Source: Deltaproteobacteria bacterium RBG_13_49_15 (GTDB taxonomy: Bacteria; Desulfobacterota; Desulfobacteria; Desulfobacterales; UBA2156). Taken from it: a DNA stretch of 8,757 bases. Position 1 is the stretch's first letter. Each line of letters begins with the position of its first letter. Positions 1 through 5,745 of the stretch are shown one piece after another. Where the stretch lies: the NCBI GenBank assembly GCA_001797695.1, contig MGQD01000136.1:14310-23066 (forward strand). Direction: 5' to 3'. The notes under the pieces were generated by a model. That model was not told the DNA's origin. It searched no databases and saw only the letters and a program-made list of their open reading frames with translations. The translations under genes were made by a program, and so were the position numbers.

Positions 1-1029
1 TATGCATTTGATGTCCTTCCTGTCAGGATTTTGGGTTCGCACGAGGTTTTGGATGTCACGGAGCCGCATCTTTTCGGAATGTTCTGTCCGTTTTGCCGGG
101 ATGTGCTGGCCCAGGGCCTCAAAGGGCGTTATGATTATCTAGACGGAATCACTATCGGGCAATCCTGCCTTCACCTTCGCCAGGCCTACACATCCTGGGA
201 TATCCATATAAATCCGGGGTGGAGCCATTACATCCCCATGCCGAGCCATGTTCAGAGCCCTCGCGCCGTTCCTTTTCTGGTCGCCGAATATCAGATCCTC
301 ATCAAAAAACTGGAGGAGCTTACCGGGAAGAAAATTACGGATGGCGATCTGAAGAGAGGGATCCGGATCATGAATCGGGTCAGGCGGGTGATGAAGGAGA
401 TCTATGAATTCAGAAAGCAGGAGCATCCGCCGATTACCGGGACTGAAATCATCTATATGACCTGCTCCCAGTTCTTTACCGACGCGCGGGAATGGATTCC
501 GGTGGCGGAAGCGGCCAGGGAGGAGCTGAAAACACGGAAACTCAACCGGGATCCGGGGAAGCGCCTGATGCTGGTCGGAAGCGAAAACGACGACCTGGAG
601 TTTGTCGGGATGGTGGAAACGCTCGGGGAACGGGAATCGATCGGGGCCACTGTGGTGGTTGAGGAACATTGCACCACCACCCGGTATTTCTGGGACGAAG
701 TGGATGAATCGTTTGAAGATCCTCTTACCGCCATCGCCGATCGGTATGTCTCACGGACTCCATGCCCGTCCAAGGACTGGCCGGTCCGATCCCGGTTACA
801 GCGGATCCTCAAATTCGCAAAGGACTTTAAAGTTGACGGCGCCATCGTCATTCAACAGAAGTTCTGCGATCCTCACGAGGCCGACATCCCATTTGTGAGG
901 AAGTTTCTGCATGAAAACGGGATTCCAACCTATTTCCTTGAATTAGACATCACTACTGCGGTCGCCCCTTTTTCCATCCGCGTGGAGGCATTCCTGGAGA
1001 CGCTGGAAGAGGAGGGGGATTTGTTTTGA
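1..1029 (+). CDS. bzdN: Benzoyl-CoA reductase, BzdN/BcrC-type subunit (5' end cut by window)
   Basis: This is one of the two HgdA/HgdB-like (2-hydroxyacyl-CoA dehydratase D family) subunits of ATP-dependent benzoyl-CoA reductase, a cytoplasmic enzyme that reduces the aromatic ring of benzoyl-CoA to a cyclohexadienoyl-CoA. The frame is open from base 1, and the codons before the first possible start (TTG at 31) already read as family sequence (AFDVLPVRILGSHEV), so that TTG is internal and the gene begins upstream. 342 residues are visible; the family is about 375-390, so some 40 N-terminal residues are missing. Visible cysteines likely to serve the iron-sulfur cluster or fold are in FCPFCR (codons 29 and 32 from base 1) and GQSCLHLRQ (codon 56). 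The C-terminal half has the second Rossmann-like domain, with KRLMLVGSENDD and IQQKFCDPHEAD before a GIPTYFLELD strand. It lies 44 bases upstream of bzdO. The family is sure; N rather than another paralogue is inferred from gene order. Confidence 0.9.
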   Translation, partial: YAFDVLPVRILGSHEVLDVTEPHLFGMFCPFCRDVLAQGLKGRYDYLDGITIGQSCLHLRQAYTSWDIHINPGWSHYIPMPSHVQSPRAVPFLVAEYQILIKKLEELTGKKITDGDLKRGIRIMNRVRRVMKEIYEFRKQEHPPITGTEIIYMTCSQFFTDAREWIPVAEAAREELKTRKLNRDPGKRLMLVGSENDDLEFVGMVETLGERESIGATVVVEEHCTTTRYFWDEVDESFEDPLTAIADRYVSRTPCPSKDWPVRSRLQRILKFAKDFKVDGAIVIQQKFCDPHEADIPFVRKFLHENGIPTYFLELDITTAVAPFSIRVEAFLETLEEEGDLF

Positions 1030-1073
1030 CCGACTGATGTCATTCATTCATTTGTAATCAGGAGGGATCACAA

Positions 1074-2393
1074 ATGCCAAAATATCCGACTGAACCGTTT
1101 AAGTCCTGGGATAAAGCCAAAGAACTGAGGAATACGTTTTATCTAAATTTTGCCGAAGCCAAGAAGAAGGGGGGGATCCGCTGGATGGGAAGCGCATGGG
1201 CGTTCGATGCGGTCCCTGCAGGCCTGGGAGAGGACGTCTATTGCATCACCGGCGAACCTTACGGAGCCGCGTGCGCCTTTAACAAACCGCTTTCGGCGAA
1301 ATATCTTTCCGCAGCCGAGAACTTCGGATTTGCCAGAGACCTGTGCGCTTATATGCGCAATTACTGGGGTTCCATCATTTGCAACGATTACGCTCTCGGC
1401 GGCGGGCATTTTCCGAAAGCCGATTTTGCATGGACGCAGCACATTTGCTGCTCCCATGCCAAATGGTATCAGAACGCATGCGAGCTGGAAGGAGGTGATG
1501 TCCCCCTGTTCGGCATCGATGTCGGGGCCGGCGCCTATCCGCCCTTCGAGCCTGAGATGTATGCGCATCGCATCAACTATGTGGCGGATCAGTTGCTGGA
1601 TGGAATTGAATGGATGGAAAAGATTACAGGGAGAAAGTACAACGACGAGCTGTTTCTGAAAGCCGCATGGAACGATATCCGGTCAACCCATAAGTGGGCG
1701 CAGATCTGCATGTTAAACCGTGCAGTCCCGGCGCCCATGGATGAAAAATCGGTCTATTCATTTTATGTATTCGGCGCCTTGCAGAAGTCGAACGAGGATT
1801 TTGTCGATTTTTACGATGAACTCTACGGTGAAGTAAAAGATCGGGTGGAACGGGGGATTGCCGCCATTCCAAACGAGAAGGCGCGCGTCATGAGCGATAC
1901 CCAGCCTCCGTGGGGATTCTTAAAGATATACCGGTATATGGAAGAGTGGGGAGCGGTTTCCATTGGATCCCTGTATACCTTCGGGCTGGAAGGGGCGTGG
2001 CTCTATGACGAGAAGGAGAATGAGCTGAAACCGCGTCCGCTCCCGCCTCAAAAGCCGAGAACCAGGGAGGAGGCGTGCCGGATGCTGGCGGATTGGCACC
2101 TGAGCAAGCCCGAATACCAGCATTTTTATCATCCCGAGTATAAAAGCAAAATGATGGATGCCATCGCTAAAAAATGGAAGGTAGACGGCATAATCCTCCA
2201 TTACAACAGAGGTTGCGAGGGGTTGTCCCTGGGGATCGCCGAAAACCGCCTGAGTCTGATCAAACGGGGGAATAAGGTGATGTCCTACGAAGGGAACATG
2301 GGGGATGAAAGGGAATTTGACGAAACGGCGACCATCAACCGGATCTCCATTTTCCTGGAGAGCCTTGGATTAAAACGCCCGGACAACCTGTAG
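1074..2393 (+). CDS. bzdO: Benzoyl-CoA reductase, BzdO/BcrB-type subunit
   Basis: Second HgdA/HgdB-like subunit of the class I aryl-CoA reductase. With BzdN it forms the module that binds the aryl-CoA and passes low-potential electrons to the ring. The product is 439 aa, the usual length of BzdO/BcrB (about 49-50 kDa). The ATG at 1074 follows a strong ribosome site (GGAGGG, 1061-1066). Cysteines are plentiful in the first domain (57, 67, 91, 103, 125, 126, 136). A late one, C381, lies in YNRGCEGLSLGIAENR, the conserved closing motif of this family. No signal peptide or membrane segment is seen, as expected for a cytoplasmic enzyme. The gene is followed by an unusual 334-base gap before bzdP, where known operons are tight. 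The reduced aryl-CoA could be a benzoyl-CoA analogue; sequence alone cannot fix the substrate. Confidence 0.92.
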   Translation: MPKYPTEPFKSWDKAKELRNTFYLNFAEAKKKGGIRWMGSAWAFDAVPAGLGEDVYCITGEPYGAACAFNKPLSAKYLSAAENFGFARDLCAYMRNYWGSIICNDYALGGGHFPKADFAWTQHICCSHAKWYQNACELEGGDVPLFGIDVGAGAYPPFEPEMYAHRINYVADQLLDGIEWMEKITGRKYNDELFLKAAWNDIRSTHKWAQICMLNRAVPAPMDEKSVYSFYVFGALQKSNEDFVDFYDELYGEVKDRVERGIAAIPNEKARVMSDTQPPWGFLKIYRYMEEWGAVSIGSLYTFGLEGAWLYDEKENELKPRPLPPQKPRTREEACRMLADWHLSKPEYQHFYHPEYKSKMMDAIAKKWKVDGIILHYNRGCEGLSLGIAENRLSLIKRGNKVMSYEGNMGDEREFDETATINRISIFLESLGLKRPDNL

Positions 2394-2401
2394 ACTTCGA
2401 A

Positions 2402-2581
2402 CGGGTAAAACAGCCGGCCAAAGTGCTCTGCCAAATTTAACCCTGCAGTTGCATAAAAAACATGACAAGATATAGAAAAAAATAATGATAACAGGGCATT
2501 TGAATACGTTTAGGCATGGTTTGCGAATAAACTTTTGGTGACTTCTAAAACAAATAAAAAATTTGTCATGTGTTTTACCCG
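2402..2581. repeat. Nested inverted repeats bracketing an A+T-rich core
   Basis: CGGGTAAAACA at 2402-2412 is matched by its exact reverse complement TGTTTTACCCG at 2571-2581. Inside it, CATGACAA at 2461-2468 is matched by TTGTCATG at 2563-2570. On the right the two arms are directly adjacent (2563-2581); on the left 48 bases separate them. The arrangement resembles the termini of a miniature inverted-repeat element with one end interrupted. No target-site duplication is visible beside the outer arms. The pairing is seen directly; the mobile origin is inference. Confidence 0.5.
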
Positions 2582-2616
2582 CAGGGAAAGCCGATGATGC
2601 CCCATCTCCTTCGTTG

Positions 2617-2655
2617 CCAAGGGCTCGCAGTAAAATACTACGGCTTCGCCCTTGG
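2617..2655. repeat. Imperfect hairpin, REP-like
   Basis: CCAAGGGC (2617-2624) pairs perfectly with GCCCTTGG (2648-2655). An inner AGTA (2629-2632) pairs with TACT (2636-2639), leaving an asymmetric internal loop. Two more CCTTGG copies follow at 2659-2664 and 2676-2681, so GCCAAGG at 2616-2622 can instead pair with CCTTGGC at 2676-2682. There is no T-run, so it is not a standard intrinsic terminator. The look is that of a dispersed extragenic repeat, or of an RNA fold that could affect the transcript between bzdO and bzdP. Confidence 0.45.
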
Positions 2656-2713
2656 ACGCCTTGGATCTGGAGCATCCTTGGCTTTTGCAACAACAGGGTT
2701 AAGAAATCGGATC

Positions 2714-2720
2714 AAGGAGG
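2714..2720 (+). promoter_or_regulatory. Ribosome binding site that fixes the bzdP start
   Basis: AAGGAGG, a near-perfect anti-16S match, lies 7 bases before the ATG at 2728. It shows that translation starts there and not at the upstream in-frame codons from 2563. Confidence 0.85.
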
Positions 2721-2727
2721 TTTGCCG

Positions 2728-3501
2728 ATGATAACGGCAGGAATCGATTGTGGTGCAAAGAACACCAAAACCATTATTATGAAGGATGGGAAAATTTTAG
2801 GAAAGGGGATGGTGCCGACCGGCTTTGATCAGGAAAAGGCGGTTGAGATATCACTGGAAAAAGCGCTGAAGGAAGCGGGAATAAAAAGGGGAGATATTCA
2901 AAAAGTCGGCGGGACCGGATCAGGAAAGGGCGCCATCAGAATTGCAGACAACCGGGTGAACGATATCAAGGCGATTTCGAAGGCCGCCAACTATTTTTTT
3001 CCCAACGCCCGGACGGTTGCTGATGTGGGGGCGGAAGAGGGAAGGGCTGCCAAGCTGGATGAAACCGGCGGACCGGTCGATTTTGCAATCAATGAAAAAT
3101 GTGCCGCCGGAGCAGGTGCTTTTATCGAAGCCATGGCCCGTGCGCTTGAGGTCACCATAGAGGAGATGGGGACCATCTGCCTTCAATCGGATAAAGAGAT
3201 CCCCGTGAATGCCCAATGCGCCATATTCGCCGAATCCGAAGTCGTCGGTCTCATTCATTCAAAAACCGCCAAAACCGATATCAGCAAGGCCATTCATGAT
3301 GCCATGGCGAGCCGGATCGTTTCTATGATCCGGATGGTCGGCGTCAATCCGGATCTGGTCATGCTGGGAGGGGTCGCCTACAACCCGGGATTTATGATGT
3401 CGATGAGAAACAAGTTAAAAATGGAAATTATTTATGTGCCCGATTCTCCGGAGTTCGGCGCCGCCGTCGGTGCGGCGGTGGTTGCGGCGCAGGAGGCATA
3501 G
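2728..3501 (+). CDS. bzdP: Benzoyl-CoA reductase ATPase subunit, BzdP-type
   Basis: Small ATPase of the ASKHA (BcrAD/BadFG, HgdC) family. Together with BzdQ it couples ATP hydrolysis to electron transfer from ferredoxin into the BzdNO module. From the ATG at 2728 the product is 257 aa, starting MITAGIDCGAKNTK, where the glycine-rich phosphate loop sits at residues 5-14. C125 (NEKCAAGAG) and C164 (NAQCAIFAESE) are the two positions that, by family knowledge, bind half of the [4Fe-4S] cluster bridging the two ATPases. LGGVAYNPG and the terminal GAAVGAA close the nucleotide site. Where the canonical activase motif is DIGGQDxK, this protein reads DVGAEEGRA (99-107); the Gln and Asp are absent, which may be typical of the P/D-type subunit. 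The length fits BzdP better than the longer BcrA. The gene follows the 334-base gap and precedes bzdQ by 109 bases. Confidence 0.88.
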   Translation: MITAGIDCGAKNTKTIIMKDGKILGKGMVPTGFDQEKAVEISLEKALKEAGIKRGDIQKVGGTGSGKGAIRIADNRVNDIKAISKAANYFFPNARTVADVGAEEGRAAKLDETGGPVDFAINEKCAAGAGAFIEAMARALEVTIEEMGTICLQSDKEIPVNAQCAIFAESEVVGLIHSKTAKTDISKAIHDAMASRIVSMIRMVGVNPDLVMLGGVAYNPGFMMSMRNKLKMEIIYVPDSPEFGAAVGAAVVAAQEA

Positions 3502-3579
3502 CACATTTGGAAACAAGAGGCCTCGATGCGGACAGCTTAGGCAGATGGATGCAGTGCGGCGTGAATGAAAAAATAACCC

Positions 3580-3596
3580 ATAACCGATTTGGTTAT
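3580..3596 (+). promoter_or_regulatory. Hairpin just upstream of the bzdQ ribosome site
   Basis: ATAACC (3580-3585) pairs with GGTTAT (3591-3596) over a 5-base loop. A second copy, AATAACC at 3572-3578, can pair with GGTTATT at 3591-3597 instead. The right arm ends within two bases of the GAAGGA ribosome site (3598-3603), 7 bases before the ATG at 3611. The structure could tune bzdQ translation; that role is inference and the stems are short. Confidence 0.3.
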
Positions 3597-3610
3597 TGAA
3601 GGATTCCTTA

Positions 3611-4516
3611 ATGGCTGAAGAAAAAAAACAGGAATTTTGGAAGTGGACAGAGTCCAACTGGAGAGATCCGAATATCGACTGGAAAAACGCCAGGTTCATT
3701 ACGGCCGGTATCGATGTGGGCTCCGTCAGTTCGCAGGCCGTTCTTGTCGCGGACGGCAGGATTTTGGCATATGGGAATATGCGAACCGGCTCGGACAGCC
3801 CAAACAGCGCCAGAAACGCCTATAAATTCGCCCTCGATGCCCTAGGAGATATGCCGGAAGATCGCATGGATTATTGCATCGGAACCGGATATGGAAGGGT
3901 GAATGTCCCCTTTGCCGAGCGGACGATCACCGAAATCGCATGCCATGCCAGAGGCGCCAATTTCATTTATGGACCGGAAGTCCGGACCGTCCTTGACGTC
4001 GGCGGCCAGGACATCAAGGCGATCCGGTGCGATGAAAAGGGGAAGGTTACGAATTTCTTGATGAATGATAAGTGCGCCGCAGGCACCGGTCGCGGAATGG
4101 AAGTCTTTTCCGACCTTCTCGGAGTGCCGATCAACGAGGTGGGGGATCGCTCCTTCCAATATAAAGGAGAAGAGCCGGCGGCTGTTTCCAGCACTTGCGT
4201 GGTTTACGCCAAATCCGAGGCCACGGGGCTTTTAAGGAAAGGGTGGACCACGGAGCAGGTCCTGGCGGCATATTGCAGGGCCATGGCGGAACGGATTTAT
4301 TCGCTGGTTGAGCGGGTCGGCGTGAAACGGGAATTCGCCGTCACCGGCGGAATGGCCAAAAACCGCGGTGTGATGGATCGCCTGATGCCTATGATTGGGA
4401 TCGAGCGGATGAAAACGAGCTGGGACACCCAGATTGCGGGGGCTGCGGGAGCCGCTCTTTTCGCTTACACCCTTTGCCGGAAAGGAAAAGGGAAACATGG
4501 TCAATTCAGCGGGTAG
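3611..4516 (+). CDS. bzdQ: Benzoyl-CoA reductase ATPase subunit, BzdQ-type
   Basis: Second ASKHA-fold ATPase of the class I reductase, expected to pair with BzdP around a shared [4Fe-4S] cluster. I place the start at ATG 3611, 7 bases after GAAGGA; the in-frame TTG at 3596 lies before that site and overlaps a hairpin. The product is 301 aa. An N-terminal stretch of about 28 residues rich in Trp and charged residues precedes the fold. The phosphate loop is GIDVGSVSSQ (33-42), the canonical DVGGQDIKA motif is at 129-137, and the cluster ligands are probably C155 (NDKCAAGTGR) and C196 (SSTCVVYAKSE). TGGMAKN and GAAGAALFAY complete the nucleotide site. The intact GGQD motif suggests this is the fully canonical ATPase of the pair. 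The ferredoxin gene follows 6 bases after the stop. Confidence 0.9.
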   Translation: MAEEKKQEFWKWTESNWRDPNIDWKNARFITAGIDVGSVSSQAVLVADGRILAYGNMRTGSDSPNSARNAYKFALDALGDMPEDRMDYCIGTGYGRVNVPFAERTITEIACHARGANFIYGPEVRTVLDVGGQDIKAIRCDEKGKVTNFLMNDKCAAGTGRGMEVFSDLLGVPINEVGDRSFQYKGEEPAAVSSTCVVYAKSEATGLLRKGWTTEQVLAAYCRAMAERIYSLVERVGVKREFAVTGGMAKNRGVMDRLMPMIGIERMKTSWDTQIAGAAGAALFAYTLCRKGKGKHGQFSG

Positions 4517-4522
4517 GGGAAG

Positions 4523-4816
4523 ATGATGCTTGCCAATTATGGATATAAAGACGCATCAGGTGATTTTTTCATTACCATTGATACGGATAAATGCAACGGG
4601 TGCGGAGACTGCGTGAACGCCTGCCCTGCCACGGTATTTGCCGTTGTCGATGAAGACCCCAGCGACCCGCTTCGGGAAGAACCGGTAGCCGTCGTTTCAG
4701 TAGAGAAGAAGAAAAAATTGAAATACGAGTGCAATCCATGTAAGCCCCAAACGACCAGGTCCGTTATTCCGTGCATAAGCGCGTGTACGGTCGGTGCGAT
4801 CACCCATTCCTGGTAG
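4523..4816 (+). CDS. bzdM: 2x[4Fe-4S] ferredoxin, BzdM-like electron donor to the reductase
   Basis: A 97-aa ferredoxin, expected to donate electrons to the ATPase subunits of benzoyl-CoA reductase; its place directly after bzdQ matches the NOPQM order of the Azoarcus-type operon. The first cluster motif is standard: C24-x2-C27-x2-C30-x3-C34-Pro. The second is C70-x2-C73-x10-C84-x3-C88, with a long loop and Thr rather than Pro after the last Cys. Ferredoxins linked to this enzyme (Thauera, Allochromatium type) are known to have an enlarged second-motif loop and very low potential; here the loop is longer still. A charged linker (residues 43-67, several Lys and Glu) separates the motifs. The AGGGGA ribosome site overlaps the bzdQ stop, so translation is probably coupled. 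ATG at 4526 is an equally possible start. Confidence 0.87.
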   Translation: MMLANYGYKDASGDFFITIDTDKCNGCGDCVNACPATVFAVVDEDPSDPLREEPVAVVSVEKKKKLKYECNPCKPQTTRSVIPCISACTVGAITHSW

Positions 4817-4917
4817 GAAAAACGGAAGAATCTTTCTTTTGGAGTATGGCCGGATGCCTGGATAACCGGATGCGAAGAGGATGACGATGACCTGTTTTAA
4901 CCAACTCGTCTTTGGAA

Positions 4918-5349
4918 TTAAAGTCCCTTGCAGAGATTGATGAAGTTGCTCCGGTCAAATCCAAGCGTTTTGAAAAAAGAAAGAAGGTCGGTGGAGTCCC
5001 ACCGAACCGATGTGTAGACATCTTTAATTCCGGTGCTCTGATAAAATTGAAATATCGCTTTGGCCAATTGTTCTCCAATCCCTTGCCCCATGAATTTCGG
5101 ACTCACCCCCAGTGTTGCGATCCATGCGCTCTTTTCGATCCCGAACCCAAGATTTAACACATAACTGATCATGAATCCGATGATCTTTCCGTTCAATTCC
5201 GCAACAAAAGAGGAATCCTCAGCTCTGACTACATCATGTTCAATGACGTTTTTGAAATCGATTTTCACCGGTTTTTGAGTGATGTCCCCGTAAATGCGAC
5301 TGATTTGATCCGCATCTTCGATCTTCAATTTCCTTATTATGACTTCCAT
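4918..5349 (-). CDS. Small GNAT-family N-acetyltransferase
   Basis: A 143-aa protein covering a single GNAT domain, which transfers the acetyl group of acetyl-CoA to an amine of a small molecule or protein N terminus. The start reads MEVIIRKLKIEDADQI, the usual first strand and helix. The acetyl-CoA loop is in GVSPKFMGQGIGEQL (residues 81-95); the Gly-x-Gly of the Q/R-x-x-G-x-G/A signature is present (G90, G92), but Met (87) replaces the Q/R. The C terminus ends with a typical FFKTLGFDRSNF strand, as in RimI-like members. The start is the ATG at 5347-5349; the ribosome site (AAAGGA, about 12 bases upstream) is weak and distant. It lies 29 bases after the DUF2080 gene on the same strand, so the two are probably cotranscribed. 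The substrate cannot be told. The reading frame looks A+T-richer than the bzd genes. Confidence 0.82.
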   Translation of the reverse strand: MEVIIRKLKIEDADQISRIYGDITQKPVKIDFKNVIEHDVVRAEDSSFVAELNGKIIGFMISYVLNLGFGIEKSAWIATLGVSPKFMGQGIGEQLAKAIFQFYQSTGIKDVYTSVRWDSTDLLSFFKTLGFDRSNFINLCKGL

Positions 5350-5378
5350 TGCCGGATAATTCCTTTGCTCTAAAAGGA

Positions 5379-5567
5379 TTAATCGATTCGAACGATTTTG
5401 ACATGATGGCCGACCCAGTTGGGTGGGAGATAAACCCGGCCGCTGTTTCCGCTGAGTTTGACCCGTTTTTCAATCATCTCCTCTCCCCAAATTTCAAACT
5501 TCACCTTTTTTTTGGTCGATTTGGGGCCCAATTCTTTTTTATTTTCATTTTTTTTCTCGTTTAACAC
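5379..5567 (-). CDS. DUF2080 family (transposon-associated) small protein
   Basis: A 62-aa protein if started at GTG 5567, which follows GAGGG (5574-5578) by 6 bases. Residues 1-21 are a Lys/Asn/Glu-rich, disordered-looking lead. Residues 22-62 carry the DUF2080 core: KFEIWGEEMIEKRVK, then SGNSGRVYLPPNW, then VGHHVKIVRID. This family is named putative transposon-encoded protein and is commonest in archaea and anaerobic bacteria; its function is unknown. The G-R-V-Y-L-P followed by W-x-G-x-x-V-K-I-V recalls half of an AbrB-like swapped hairpin, so DNA binding is a reasonable guess only. A longer frame from TTG 5699 exists, but its first 44 codons look non-coding and that TTG fits a -35 box better. 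No transposase lies nearby. The GNAT gene follows after 29 bases. Confidence 0.72.
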   Translation of the reverse strand: MLNEKKNENKKELGPKSTKKKVKFEIWGEEMIEKRVKLSGNSGRVYLPPNWVGHHVKIVRID

Positions 5568-5670
5568 GTTCTTCCCTCTTTGCGTGATAGGAAACAAGAA
5601 GTTTACAATCAGAGCCGTTATCCTTGCATCAGATTCAGGACCGTAAAAATGGCCCAATGCTTTTATGGAG

Positions 5671-5699
5671 AAAATACCAACCGCTTTCTGAAAGGTCAA
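5671..5699 (-). promoter_or_regulatory. Candidate sigma70-like promoter for the DUF2080-GNAT pair
   Basis: Reading the minus strand, TTGACC (5699-5694) is followed after exactly 17 bases by TATTTT (5676-5671). This is five of six matches at -35 and four of six at -10 with ideal spacing. Transcription would begin near 5664, giving a leader of about 100 bases before the GTG at 5567. Just upstream (5702-5721) is a direct repeat of AGCTAAAA that could be an operator or simply A+T-rich sequence. Confidence 0.4.
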
Positions 5700-5745
5700 G
5701 CTCTTTTAGCTGTTTTTTAGCTATATCATAACAGATGGATACTGC

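Larger units (their letters stand above)
2394..2727. other. 334-base non-coding gap inside the bzd operon
   Basis: No credible gene is found between bzdO and bzdP. The left part (about 2440-2570) is strikingly A+T-rich with runs of A; the right part (about 2580-2700) is G+C-richer and full of CCTTGG/CCAAGG copies. A perfect 11-base inverted repeat and an 8-base inverted repeat bracket the A+T-rich part, and an imperfect hairpin lies to its right; each is listed separately. The upstream extension of the bzdP frame through this stretch (from 2563) is rich in Pro, Arg and Ser and resembles no ATPase N terminus. I read the stretch as a small inserted or decayed repetitive element. It may separate transcription of bzdNO from bzdPQM, but I see no convincing promoter. 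Confidence 0.6.

Noticed and set aside
31..33. TTG as the start of the first gene
   Set aside because: Ten in-frame codons before it read as conserved family sequence and the frame is open to the window edge, so the gene is truncated rather than starting here.
139..669. Long antisense frame within bzdN (and similar antisense frames in bzdO, bzdP, bzdQ and the flavin oxidoreductase)
   Set aside because: They overlap clearly coding sequence entirely, show no recognisable domain, and have compositions expected of reading the opposite strand of G+C-rich codons.
2440..2575. Promoter for bzdPQM in the A+T-rich part of the gap
   Set aside because: TTGCGA and TTGAAT occur but no well-spaced -10 box accompanies them; A+T-rich sequence gives many weak matches.
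2563..2727. N-terminal extension of bzdP by 55 codons
   Set aside because: The extension translates the repeat-rich gap, has no ATPase-like sequence, and the AAGGAGG at 2714-2720 points to ATG 2728.
3596..3598. TTG start for bzdQ
   Set aside because: It lies before the GAAGGA ribosome site that serves ATG 3611 and overlaps a hairpin.
4817..4917. Intrinsic terminator between the convergent ferredoxin and GNAT genes
   Set aside because: Only direct repeats (CCGGATGC twice) and a 5-base GACGA/TCGTC pairing were found; no G+C-rich stem followed by a T-run on either strand.
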